From assembly GCA_964425595.1 (NCBI GenBank), contig CAYRMW010000027.1:1-32388 (forward strand): 32,388 bases of DNA, in the 5' to 3' direction. The position numbers were made by a program, and so were the translations under genes. Below, one piece after another: positions 16,247 through 23,738 of this stretch; the first letter of the stretch is position 1, and each line of letters opens with the position of its first letter. The notes beneath the pieces are model-generated. The model did no database searches and was not told the DNA's origin. It saw nothing but the letters and a program-made list of their open reading frames with translations. Source of the DNA: Caccovicinus sp964425595. Its GTDB lineage: Bacteria > Bacillota > Clostridia > Lachnospirales > Lachnospiraceae.

Positions 16247-17985
16247 CTGACCTCGCTTTCACTTCCGTCTTCCAGCAGCGTCTCGCAAAGTTTGGTCAGG
16301 GTGGTCTTCGTCTCCGCCGTCGTCTCACCCAGCAGTCCGGCGATCTCCTGCGCTACCATCATCTGTTTGTGGATGACTCTCTGGGCCAGGTCGATCGTCT
16401 CCAGCTTCTTTTCATAATCCTGCCGGGACTGTTCTTCTTCCCGGGTAATGTCGATCAGAGTCGCCAGGACCACGTCCTCTTTTTCTACATAGACGATATT
16501 CTGCAGGGTCGCCAGGTTATGATAATCGGTGTACACGACCTTTTTCCCGTGGATATTATTCCGCGTCTCCATGACCCAGCGGAAATCCGTCGTGTCGATA
16601 AACTCATCCAGGTACATCTGCAGGGCTTCCTGCCTGGTCTTTCCGAAAAACTTTTCCCCAACGGCAGAATATTCCTTAATCTTCATCTCCCGGTCCACGA
16701 TAAGCACCAGGTTCGGCGAGGTCTCCATGACCAGATTCGCCAGAGATTCTGCCTTTTCGTGCATATACGGGATACACATATTCAGCTCCGCCTTACCCTG
16801 GAATACGGCAATGGCTTTTTCCCGGCAGGTCGCGTACCCGCAGGCTCCGCAGTTTAATTCATCCTCCGGGCGGCTCTTGCCGGTCTTATGCAGGATCTGG
16901 CGGATCTCCTCTTCGTTCGGCATCCGGTCCATGGGCGCCCGGTCCATGAATGTTTTCCGAAAATCCAGCCCCTCTGCCGCCCGCTCAAGCGCGCCCTCGT
17001 CCGCCGGCTGTCTGGAAATGGATTCTTCCAGATCGAGCTTGATCTTAAACCGGGAGATAAAGGCTTCATCCTCCACCGTAGGGCCTTTCACGCAGCCGCC
17101 GGTGCACATGTTGATCTCAATAAAACAGCCTGTGATCTCGCCGCGCAGCATACTTTCGCACAGATCGATGCAGTTTTTCGTGCCATGGACATAAAATTTC
17201 CGATAAGAGTCCACCTTCTTTTCCGTGGCCAGCACAGAGTTGACTACCCCGTTAGTGACCGGATAAAGGCGGTTTACCTTCGGATCCATCTGGATAAACG
17301 GCGTATCCTCGCAGGACTCGATATCGATCTGCGCCTCCCGGAGCCAGCGGTTGATATCATTGAAATTCAGGACCGCGTCAATATAGCCTTCGTGGCGGGG
17401 ATCCGCCGCTTCTTTCTTCTTGGCGATGCACGGCCCCAGGAAAACGATCTTTGCGTCCGGTCCGTATTCTCTGCGCAGCATCATCCCATGCGCGGTCATC
17501 GGAGAAACGACCGGCGCCATGTAGGGGATCAGCTTCGGGTAGTAGATCTCGATCAGGTCGTTTACGCCGGGACAGCAGGTAGTCAGGATATTTTCCATCT
17601 TCCCCTCTTCCAGAAGCCTCACGTACTCCGCCGTCACCACAGCGGCGCCCTCCGCGGTTTCTCTTACATCGCAAAACCCAAGCTTTCGCAGCGCGGTATT
17701 GACCTGGCCGATCGAGCGATGCTTTAATAGGCCCATATAGGAAGGCGCAATGGAGACCACCACGGTTTCTCCGCGTCTGATCATGGCCTGCACCTTCTCC
17801 AGATCGCTCACCAGTGTTTTAGCTGACTGCGGACAGACATGAAGGCAATGACCGCAGAGCACGCAGCGGTCCGGCATGATTTCGGCCTGCTCGTCCCGGA
17901 TCATGATGGCCTTCACATCACAGTTCCGGACGCATTTATAACAGTGTTTGCACTTGGTCGCTTTAAAATCAATAATCCGTTTCAT
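16243..17985 (-). CDS. hydS: Sensory-type [FeFe]-hydrogenase with PAS domain (HydS, group C-like)
   Basis: A 580-residue protein joining a hydrogenase core to a signalling domain. Two ferredoxin-type clusters come first (Cys12/15/18/22 and Cys41/44/47/51). The H-cluster motifs follow: LTTCCPG (Cys137, Cys138), LGPCIAKKKE (Cys186) and NMCTGGCVKGP (Cys294, Cys298). A further four-cysteine site (CGACGYATC at 379-387 and Cys404) leads into a PAS domain at about 415-510 and a helical tail. This order is that of the proposed H2 sensors, thought to report H2 or redox state rather than make H2 in bulk. It starts 3 bases after the small ferredoxin gene and overlaps the phosphatase gene, so all three are translated as a unit. 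Confidence 0.9.
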   Translation of the reverse strand: MKRIIDFKATKCKHCYKCVRNCDVKAIMIRDEQAEIMPDRCVLCGHCLHVCPQSAKTLVSDLEKVQAMIRRGETVVVSIAPSYMGLLKHRSIGQVNTALRKLGFCDVRETAEGAAVVTAEYVRLLEEGKMENILTTCCPGVNDLIEIYYPKLIPYMAPVVSPMTAHGMMLRREYGPDAKIVFLGPCIAKKKEAADPRHEGYIDAVLNFNDINRWLREAQIDIESCEDTPFIQMDPKVNRLYPVTNGVVNSVLATEKKVDSYRKFYVHGTKNCIDLCESMLRGEITGCFIEINMCTGGCVKGPTVEDEAFISRFKIKLDLEESISRQPADEGALERAAEGLDFRKTFMDRAPMDRMPNEEEIRQILHKTGKSRPEDELNCGACGYATCREKAIAVFQGKAELNMCIPYMHEKAESLANLVMETSPNLVLIVDREMKIKEYSAVGEKFFGKTRQEALQMYLDEFIDTTDFRWVMETRNNIHGKKVVYTDYHNLATLQNIVYVEKEDVVLATLIDITREEEQSRQDYEKKLETIDLAQRVIHKQMMVAQEIAGLLGETTAETKTTLTKLCETLLEDGSESEVR

Positions 17986-17988
17986 GCC

Positions 17989-18228
17989 CTATGCTCTCCC
18001 CACGATCTCCTTCTGGAAAAATGCCTCGGCCGTTTCCGGCGACACCGAATACCGCTCGCCGTCTACGGTGATACAGACGCCATTGACGCAGTTGCCCATG
18101 CAGAACGCGCCGTTCAGATCGACTTTATCCTCCAGATGATTCTTTGCCACCAGCTGCTGGAGCGTCTGGATGATCTCCCGCGAACCTTTCAGATGACATG
18201 CGCTTCCGATACAGATCTTTACTTTCAT
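17989..18228 (-). CDS. [2Fe-2S] thioredoxin-like ferredoxin (NuoE-like small protein)
   Basis: A 79-residue electron carrier. CIGSAC (Cys-x4-Cys) near the N-terminus and CMGNC (Cys-x3-Cys) in the middle give the four ligands of a thioredoxin-fold [2Fe-2S] cluster, as in the 24-kDa subunit of NADH dehydrogenase. I chose the ATG at 18228 because GGAGGGG ends about six bases before it; an ATG two codons upstream would sit too close. It is the first gene of the hydrogenase island and probably passes electrons to or from the sensory or catalytic hydrogenase; which one is inference. Confidence 0.85.
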   Translation of the reverse strand: MKVKICIGSACHLKGSREIIQTLQQLVAKNHLEDKVDLNGAFCMGNCVNGVCITVDGERYSVSPETAEAFFQKEIVGRA

Positions 18229-18300
18229 GAACATTCCCCTCCGAAATAATGTAATTTTTCGCCATGCAAAATGGATGGTTTCCCCCCTGTTGTCACTGTT

Positions 18301-18329
18301 ATTATTGCATATTGTCAACTTATTATCAA
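18301..18329 (-). promoter_or_regulatory. Promoter of the hydrogenase island
   Basis: On the minus strand TTGATA (18329-18324), 17-base spacer and AATAAT (18306-18301), each one base off consensus. An alternative -35, TTGACA at 18318-18313, lacks a good -10 at 17 bases. The transcript would have a leader of about 65 bases. Confidence 0.65.
18312..18329. promoter_or_regulatory. Candidate Rex operator
   Basis: Plus-strand TTGTCAACTTATTATCAA compares with the Rex consensus TTGTTAA-N4-TTAACAA at 12 of 14 fixed positions. It covers the -35 box and part of the spacer of the hydrogenase promoter, a position suited to repression. Rex senses the NADH/NAD+ ratio and is known to control fermentation and hydrogenase genes in Clostridia. 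The rex gene is not in this window. Confidence 0.6.
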
Positions 18330-18387
18330 TAAGATTTTCCTCTTTCGCCGCCTGCCTCCATCCGGCAGAATATTCCCGGAATGATGA

Positions 18388-18416
18388 TTGAAAAAACCGC
18401 GGGATCGGCGTATAAT
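18388..18416 (+). promoter_or_regulatory. Promoter of the ABC transporter genes
   Basis: TTGAAA (18388-18393), 17-base spacer and TATAAT (18411-18416), about 55 bases before the lipoprotein start. It is divergent from the hydrogenase promoter, about 60 bases from the Rex-like site. Confidence 0.8.
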
Positions 18417-18472
18417 TTAGGCTGTGTAATCAAGCCGACCCGGACAAAAACGGCCGGCAGGAAGGGAGAATT

Positions 18473-19673
18473 ATGATGAAAAAAACATTATCGTACCTGC
18501 TAGCAGGCGCAATGGCTGCCATGCTGCTAAGCGGATGCGGCGCGTCTGCATCCGCCGTGGAAACCACGGAAGAAACCGCCGCAAAGGAAACGGCCGCAGA
18601 AGAAACCNNNNNNNNNNNNNNNNNNNNNNNNNNNNNNNNNNNNNNNNNNNNNNNNNNNNNNNNNNNNNNNNNNNNNNNNNNNNNNNNNNNNNNNNNNNNN
18701 NNNNNNNGAAACCGAAAGCACCGCGGAAGAAACCGATGTGGACGAAACTGACGAGGAAGATGCGGGCGAAACCGGATCGGCTGCCGTACGGGTGGGGTCG
18801 CTGACCGGTCCCACGTCCATCGGCCTGGTGTATCTGATGGAAATGGCGGAAGAAGGAACCGCTTCCCATGATTATGAGTTTACGATGGTGACCGCCGCCG
18901 ATGAACTGCTTCCCCAGGTCATTAACGGCAGCCTGGACATCGCCCTGGTGCCCGCCAACGTAGCAGCCAACCTTTACCAGAAAACGGAGGGGCAGGTTTC
19001 TGTCATCGACATCAACACGCTTGGCGTCCTGTACGCGGTCTCTTCGGATGATTCCATCCAGAGCATGGCCGACCTGGCCGGCAAAACCGTTTACATCACC
19101 GGAAAGGGCACTACCCCCGACTATGTGTTCCATTATCTGCTGAGCGCAAACGGCATGTCCGACACGGACCTGACGCTGGAGTTTAAGTCCGAATCCACCG
19201 AAGTGGCCGCCCTGCTAAAGGAAGATCCCGAAGCCGTCGGCATCCTGCCGCAGCCGTTTGTGACAGTAGCCTGCACGCAGAACGAGAGCCTGAATATCGT
19301 CCTGGATCTGACGCAGGAATGGGACGATCTGCAAAACGGATCCGGGAGCCAGCTGGTGACCGGCGTCACCATCGTGCGGAACGCATTCCTTGAGGAAAAT
19401 CCGGAAGCGGTTGATGATTTTCTTGCCGAACACGCGGAGTCGGCCGCTTATGTCAATGAACACCCGGCGGAGGCAGCCGCACTGGTGGTAAAAACCGGCA
19501 TCATCGAACAGGCATCGATTGCCGAGAGCGCCATTCCCTACTGCAACATTACCTGCATTACCGGCAGCGACATGAAGGCCGCTCTTGAAGGCTATCTGCA
19601 GGTCCTTTATGACCAGGATCCTTCATCGATCGGCGGCGGCATGCCCGGCGATGATTTCTATTATGGCGGGTAA
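18473..19673 (+). CDS. ABC transporter substrate-binding lipoprotein (NMT1/SsuA-like), interrupted by an assembly gap
   Basis: The gene begins with a lipoprotein signal (LLSGC, lipid-bearing Cys22) and then a Glu/Thr-rich linker. The linker is broken by 100 N at 18608-18707. After the gap the frame continues with the same Glu/Thr-rich sequence and then a periplasmic-binding fold (VRVGSLTGPTSIGLVYLMEM onward, NGSLDIALVPANVAANL, GKGTTPDYVFHYLL). The two sides differ in frame only because the N-run has arbitrary length, so this is one gene. GGGAGA precedes two adjacent ATGs (18473, 18476). The fold suits NMT1/THI5/SsuA-type importers (thiamine precursors, sulfonates, flavin-related compounds and others); the ligand is not visible. 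The fused permease-ATPase follows after 4 bases. Confidence 0.82.
18608..18707. other. Scaffold gap (100 N)
   Basis: Exactly 100 N, the usual placeholder for a gap of unknown length. It falls inside the Glu/Thr-rich repetitive linker of the binding protein, which probably caused the assembly break. The true linker length is unknown. Confidence 0.97.
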
Positions 19674-19677
19674 TGCG

Positions 19678-21258
19678 ATGAAGAAGCGGCCTGCCGCTTC
19701 GCGGCTGCGCACCTGCGGGATCATCCTGTTCTGGCTGATCCTCTGGCAGGTGTGCGCCTGCCTCATCCACAACAACATCCTGCTCGTGGGACCTTTGGAG
19801 GTTATCCGCGCCCTCGCCGCTCTCCTTGGGGAGAGCGATTTCTGGCTTTCTGTCGCCACCTCCTTTGCCAAGATCAGCATCGGCTTTCTCATCGCCTTCC
19901 TTCTGGGGATCATCCTGGGCTGGATGGCTTTTTGCCTTCCCTTTCTGCAGGAATTTCTGGCCCCCGTCATGATCTTTCTGAAGTCCGTTCCCGTAGCCTC
20001 TTTTGTCATCCTGGCCCTCATCTGGGCCGGTTCAAAGAATCTGTCCGTGCTGATCGCGTTTCTGGTGGTCGTTCCCATCATCTACGTCAACACCATCGCC
20101 GGGCTGGAAAGCACCGACCCGAAACTGCTGGAAATGGCCCGGGTCTTTTCCATCCGCGGCTGGCGAAAGATCCGTTTTCTTTACTGGCCCGCGCTGCTCC
20201 CCTATCTGACCAGCGCCTGCCGGAGCGCTCTTGGCATGAGTTGGAAATCCGGCGTGGCGGCGGAAGTGATCGGCGTCCCGGACAACACCATCGGCGAGGG
20301 CCTTTATATGGCCAAGATCTACCTGGATACGGCCGGACTGTTTGCCTGGACGCTGGTCATCATCCTGGCAAGCGGCCTGTTCGAGCGGCTCTTTCTTCTG
20401 CTGCTCGCCCAGACGGGCAGGCGCATCCTCCTGTTTCCGTCGCTTTTCCCCGGCCATCGAAAACCAAACACGCCGGCCGCCTTCCCATCCGCCGGCAAAG
20501 AAGGCGGCGCCGCCTCCGCGTCCGCAGATGTCCCGTCAGCGGACAGCACCGGGCAGCTTCTGATCCGGGACCTGCATAAATCGTTCCGGGATGCGACCGT
20601 CCTGGGCGGCCTTTCCCTCACCTTTTCTCCGGAAACCCCGTGGTGCATCATGGCACCGTCCGGCTACGGGAAAACGACGCTTTTCCGGATCCTTCTTGGG
20701 CTGGAGACGGCCGATTCCGGCAAGATTTCCTGGATCGGGCAAACCACCGGCGCGCAGGGACGGCGGACCGGCGTTTCTCCCGCCGGGTGCCGGTTTTCTG
20801 CCGTTTTCCAGGAAGACCGCCTGTGCGAGGCCTTTACGCCCATCGACAATGTCCGCCTCGCCGTTCCCTCCCTCTCCCGGGCACAGATCGCGTCTGAGCT
20901 GGCTAAAGTCCTTCCGGCCGATTGCCTTAACCGCCCCGTCTCCTCTTTAAGCGGGGGGATGAAGCGGAGGACGGCCATTCTCCGCGCCATGCTCGCGCCC
21001 TCGGCCGTGGTCATCATGGACGAGCCATTTACCGGCCTGGATGAGGAAACGAAATCCATGGTGATCGATTATATACTGAAAAAAACGGGGCACCGGCTGC
21101 TCCTTCTCTCCACCCATCAGGAGGAGGACGCCAGGCTGTTGAACGCGAAAACACTGCGCCTGCAGTCCGAAACCAGTGTCCCTACAGGCGGCAAAAGCCC
21201 GGAAGACGCAGATGAAAAAAAGCCGCAAACGGGCAGCCATTTCCCTTCTTTTCCTTGA
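19678..21258 (+). CDS. Fused ABC transporter permease-ATPase (NitT/TauT/SsuCB-like)
   Basis: A single 526-residue chain holding both parts of an importer that are usually separate. Residues 1-250 are a permease with about six membrane segments and the EAA loop (LEMARVFSIRGWRKIRFLYWP, about 151-171). A Pro/Ala/Ser-rich linker spans about 255-292. Residues 293-495 are the ATPase: Walker A APSGYGKTT (326-334, first Gly replaced by Ala), Q-loop Gln378, signature LSGGM (424-428), Walker B VVIMDEP (444-450) and switch His480. The frame is continuous. I chose ATG 19678, 4 bases after the binding-protein stop; ATG 19663 is possible. With the upstream lipoprotein it makes a complete importer, probably a dimer of this chain. 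Substrate unknown. Confidence 0.85.
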   Translation: MKKRPAASRLRTCGIILFWLILWQVCACLIHNNILLVGPLEVIRALAALLGESDFWLSVATSFAKISIGFLIAFLLGIILGWMAFCLPFLQEFLAPVMIFLKSVPVASFVILALIWAGSKNLSVLIAFLVVVPIIYVNTIAGLESTDPKLLEMARVFSIRGWRKIRFLYWPALLPYLTSACRSALGMSWKSGVAAEVIGVPDNTIGEGLYMAKIYLDTAGLFAWTLVIILASGLFERLFLLLLAQTGRRILLFPSLFPGHRKPNTPAAFPSAGKEGGAASASADVPSADSTGQLLIRDLHKSFRDATVLGGLSLTFSPETPWCIMAPSGYGKTTLFRILLGLETADSGKISWIGQTTGAQGRRTGVSPAGCRFSAVFQEDRLCEAFTPIDNVRLAVPSLSRAQIASELAKVLPADCLNRPVSSLSGGMKRRTAILRAMLAPSAVVIMDEPFTGLDEETKSMVIDYILKKTGHRLLLLSTHQEEDARLLNAKTLRLQSETSVPTGGKSPEDADEKKPQTGSHFPSFP

Positions 21259-21283
21259 ATAATTTGATGGCGTCGGTTATGAT
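21255..21283 (+). promoter_or_regulatory. Promoter of the FMN-binding protein gene
   Basis: TTGAAT (21255-21260), 17-base spacer, TATGAT (21278-21283), overlapping the stop codon of the fused transporter gene. The leader of about 120 bases can form a hairpin at 21346-21384, where GATC and GAGGCG pair with CGCCTC and GATC. Confidence 0.6.
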
Positions 21284-21409
21284 AGCATTAAACAAGGCAG
21301 CTCTTTTTGCCGTTTTCCGAATGATCAGAAAGAGGACAGCAACCAGATCAAGAGGCGGTCCGGATACGGCGGATCGCCTCGATCACTTTCATGGAGGGAG
21401 GATAAGTAC

Positions 21410-23137
21410 ATGAACAATAAGCGAAACCTGATCGGTCTCAGCATAATGGCCGTACTTGCCGTTGTGCTGATCGCTGTTTCCGATCCCCTTTACCAGACAA
21501 TCCGAGGCATGCAGCTTCAGGAGGCGGCCGGAGGCGAAGAGATCACGGAGGCAACCGGCGAAGGCGAAGGCTACGGCGGCTCCATCATCGCCCAGGTCAC
21601 TCTGGCCGGGGACCAGATCATCGATCTGGAGCTGACCGGCAGCCAGGAAACGCCGGAGATCGGCGGCCAGGCCATGGAGACACTGAAAGCCAGCATCCTG
21701 GAAGCAGGAAGCCTCGACGGCATCGACGTCGTCTCCGGCGCCACCTGGACCTCGAACGGCGTGTTTGAGGCCATCCGCGCAGCGCTCGGGCCGGAGACCG
21801 AAGACAGCGAAGAAGACAACGGCGGCCAGGTACAGGAGGAGATCCAGGCAGCAGAGATCACCCACGGTCTGGGATTTTACGCGAACGGGCGCCTGGGCCC
21901 CGGATCCGATGACCAGGACACGGGCGTATACAGCTTTAATGCAGCCGTCGCTTACGTCCTGTTTGACGAGGAGGGAAGGATCCTCGATCTGGAAGTCGAC
22001 CAGCTGGAGGTGGCAACGCCGAACTATGACGGCGAGTCCATGCCGGATTTCACCGGATTCCCCGGGCAGAGCTACAACGCGGATGAGGACCACGACGGCA
22101 CGGTGGACGGCGTATGGGAGCAGACAGAAGACAACTTCCTCGACCAGGTGGAAGCCTGGCAGACCAAGCGGGAGCGCGGCTCCGCTTATAAGCTGACTTC
22201 CGGCACCTGGGAAGAGGAGATGGATATCTTTGAGGAGTATTTTTGCGGGATGACCGTGGATGAGATCCGGGCCTGGTATGAGAAATACTGCTCCGACGTC
22301 AACGGAAGGCCGCTCTTTGGCACTTCAGAAAATGAAGAGGACATCGCCAAATACGACGCGCTTACCGAAGAAGAACAGTCTTCTCTGGACGCCATTTCCG
22401 GAGCGACCATGTCCCTGACGGACGCGCACGGGAATATCCTCGGCGCCATCGAAAAAGCCTACGAGAACCGCCGCCCGGTCAACGCGGAAACGATCGTAAA
22501 GGTCGGTCTGGGCATGACCAGTACCGGCCGTCTGGGACCGGGAAGCGATGATCAGGATGTGGGCGTATACAGCTTTAATACGCAGGCCGTCGGCGTCTGC
22601 TATGATGAAGACGGAAAGATCGCCGCCATCTATACGGACGTCTTAGAGGTGTCGACACCGAATTACGATGGGGAATCCATGCCCCATCTGACCGGCTTCC
22701 CCGGCCAGAGCTATAATGCCGATGAAGACCATGACGGCGTGGTGGATACGGTCCTGGAGCAGACCGAAGACACCTTCCTCGACCAGATCGAGACCTGGCA
22801 GACCAAGCGGGAGCGCGGCTCCGCTTACAAGCTGACTTCCGGCACCTGGGAGGAGGAGATGGATATCTTCGAAGCGTACTTTACCGGCATGACCACAGAG
22901 GAAGTAACCAGCTGGTTTGAAAAATACTGTTCTGATGTGAACGGAAGGCCGCTCTTTGGCACCTCGGAAAATGAAGAAGATATCGCCAAATACGACGCGC
23001 TCAGCCAGGAAGAAAAAGACGCCATGGACGCGGTTTCCGGAGCGACCATGAGCCTGCAGGATGCGCACGGCGACATTCTGGGCGCCATCGAAAAAGCCTG
23101 GGCATATGCCAAGGATACGAATATTTCCGCCCGGTAA
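21410..23137 (+). CDS. Membrane-anchored protein with three FMN-binding-type domains
   Basis: A 575-residue protein with an N-terminal hydrophobic anchor (about 7-24) and the rest outside the membrane. Residues about 50-128 are a short FMN-binding domain ending in DVVSGATWTS (SGAT at 109-112). Two long repeats follow (152-350 and 365-563), each with GRLGPGSDDQD, VYSFN, a DEDHDG acidic loop that may bind calcium, and a closing SGATMSL (330-333, 543-546). In this family the threonine of SGAT accepts FMN covalently from ApbE, giving extracellular flavin electron carriers. ApbE is not in the window. GGAGG stands nine bases before the ATG. It follows the fused transporter and may be functionally linked with it. 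Confidence 0.8.
   Translation: MNNKRNLIGLSIMAVLAVVLIAVSDPLYQTIRGMQLQEAAGGEEITEATGEGEGYGGSIIAQVTLAGDQIIDLELTGSQETPEIGGQAMETLKASILEAGSLDGIDVVSGATWTSNGVFEAIRAALGPETEDSEEDNGGQVQEEIQAAEITHGLGFYANGRLGPGSDDQDTGVYSFNAAVAYVLFDEEGRILDLEVDQLEVATPNYDGESMPDFTGFPGQSYNADEDHDGTVDGVWEQTEDNFLDQVEAWQTKRERGSAYKLTSGTWEEEMDIFEEYFCGMTVDEIRAWYEKYCSDVNGRPLFGTSENEEDIAKYDALTEEEQSSLDAISGATMSLTDAHGNILGAIEKAYENRRPVNAETIVKVGLGMTSTGRLGPGSDDQDVGVYSFNTQAVGVCYDEDGKIAAIYTDVLEVSTPNYDGESMPHLTGFPGQSYNADEDHDGVVDTVLEQTEDTFLDQIETWQTKRERGSAYKLTSGTWEEEMDIFEAYFTGMTTEEVTSWFEKYCSDVNGRPLFGTSENEEDIAKYDALSQEEKDAMDAVSGATMSLQDAHGDILGAIEKAWAYAKDTNISAR
21863..23098 (+). repeat. Tandem 199-codon repeat inside the FMN-binding protein gene
   Basis: Two copies (21863-22459 and 22502-23098) offset by 639 bases. 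Parts are almost identical at the DNA level, for example around 22150-22225 against 22789-22864, including third codon positions. This points to recent duplication or gene conversion. Confidence 0.85.
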
Positions 23138-23245
23138 CACCGGCAGCCGACCGCGCGGCGCGGGTTTCCCGCTTTCCCGGGCGCGCCATGCTGCGGCGGA
23201 TATCCCTTCTGATCAATCGGAAATCCTTTGGAATAGACGGAAGAA

Positions 23246-23275
23246 GCGCCGGCATCCTGTGTCTGATGCCGGCGC
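23246..23275. terminator. Perfect 11-bp hairpin after the FMN-binding protein gene
   Basis: GCGCCGGCATC and GATGCCGGCGC flank an 8-base loop. No T-run follows on the plus strand, and only TTCTTCC on the minus strand. It may end or protect the FMN-binding protein mRNA. The rest of 23138-23302 shows nothing further. Confidence 0.45.
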
Positions 23276-23302
23276 TGCCCGGTGTGCATGGCGGGCACGC
23301 CG

Positions 23303-23337
23303 AAAAAAAACGGCGGGAGCCTGTCAGGCTACCGCCG
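23303..23337 (-). terminator. Strong intrinsic terminator with T8 tail, minus strand
   Basis: CGGCGG/CCGCCG and AGCCT/AGGCT stack with one mismatch and a 3-base loop, followed leftward by eight T. This is the strongest terminator in the window, yet the nearest annotated leftward transcript, the tRNA, already has its own terminator at 23540-23574. Confidence 0.85.
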
Positions 23338-23470
23338 ATCCTCTAAATACATTTCTTCATTAAAACATTGCCGGCAGATCAGGTTTCTCAGCCGATCCAG
23401 ACTCAGATTCGCGCCGCCATTTTACCGGACGCTCCTTCGCCGGAAACGCGGCAAAACCATCTGAAAATGA
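23338..23470 (-). ncRNA. Candidate small transcript between promoter-like boxes and the T8 terminator
   Basis: A TTTACA-17-TATACG pair at 23476-23504 points left, and the T8 terminator ends the unit, giving an RNA of about 165 bases. A 30-codon open stretch (23421-23332) ending CRQCFNEEMYLEDRR with its stop inside the terminator stem looks protein-like, but it has no start codon at its head. It may be an sRNA, a decayed small gene or chance. Confidence 0.3.
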
Positions 23471-23475
23471 CAATC

Positions 23476-23504
23476 CGTATAACAAAATGCGGCGGATTTG
23501 TAAA
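23476..23504 (-). promoter_or_regulatory. Weak promoter for the candidate small transcript
   Basis: TTTACA (23504-23499), 17-base spacer and TATACG (23481-23476) on the minus strand. The -35 box has five of six consensus bases and the -10 box four of six. Confidence 0.35.
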
Positions 23505-23539
23505 CAAAAACCGGACTGGCGCAGAGCTTCCGGACACGC

Positions 23540-23574
23540 AAAAACCCCTCCGGACCACGGTGTCCGAAAGGGTT
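23540..23574 (-). terminator. Terminator of the first tRNA-Gln gene
   Basis: Leftward, AACCCTTTCGGAC pairs with GTCCGGAGGGGTT (wobble and mismatch tolerated) around a 6-base loop and runs into TTTTT. It begins six bases after the tRNA 3' end. Confidence 0.85.
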
Positions 23575-23579
23575 CTCAG

Positions 23580-23651
23580 CTGGGCTACCAGGGCTCGAAC
23601 CTGGAAATGACGGAGTCAGAGTCCGTTGCCTTACCATTTGGCGATAGCCCA
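23580..23651 (-). tRNA. tRNA-Gln (anticodon CUG)
   Basis: A 72-base cloverleaf. Acceptor stem TGGGCTA/TAGCCCA with discriminator G, D-stem GCC/GGC, anticodon stem ACGGA/TCCGT with loop CTCTGAC giving anticodon CTG, and T-arm CCAGG-TTCGAGC-CCTGG. The U1-A72 pair is usual for tRNA-Gln. CCA is not encoded. It has its own promoter and terminator. Confidence 0.95.
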
Positions 23652-23686
23652 TTCTTCTATTCTGCCATCTCTCGACTGCGAAAGTA

Positions 23687-23715
23687 ATTATACCTGTTTT
23701 GCGGTATATCGTCAA
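23687..23715 (-). promoter_or_regulatory. Promoter of the first tRNA-Gln gene
   Basis: TTGACG (23715-23710), 17-base spacer, TATAAT (23692-23687), about 36 bases before the tRNA 5' end. It begins about 24 bases after the stop codon of the ABC exporter gene. Confidence 0.85.
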
Positions 23716-23738
23716 GCATTTTTTCTGTTTTTTCCGCG

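Noticed and set aside
18479..18804. Two separate genes at the binding-protein locus, one on each side of the N-run.
   Set aside because: Both sides carry the same Glu/Thr-rich linker and together make one normal lipoprotein; the frame change comes from the arbitrary gap length.
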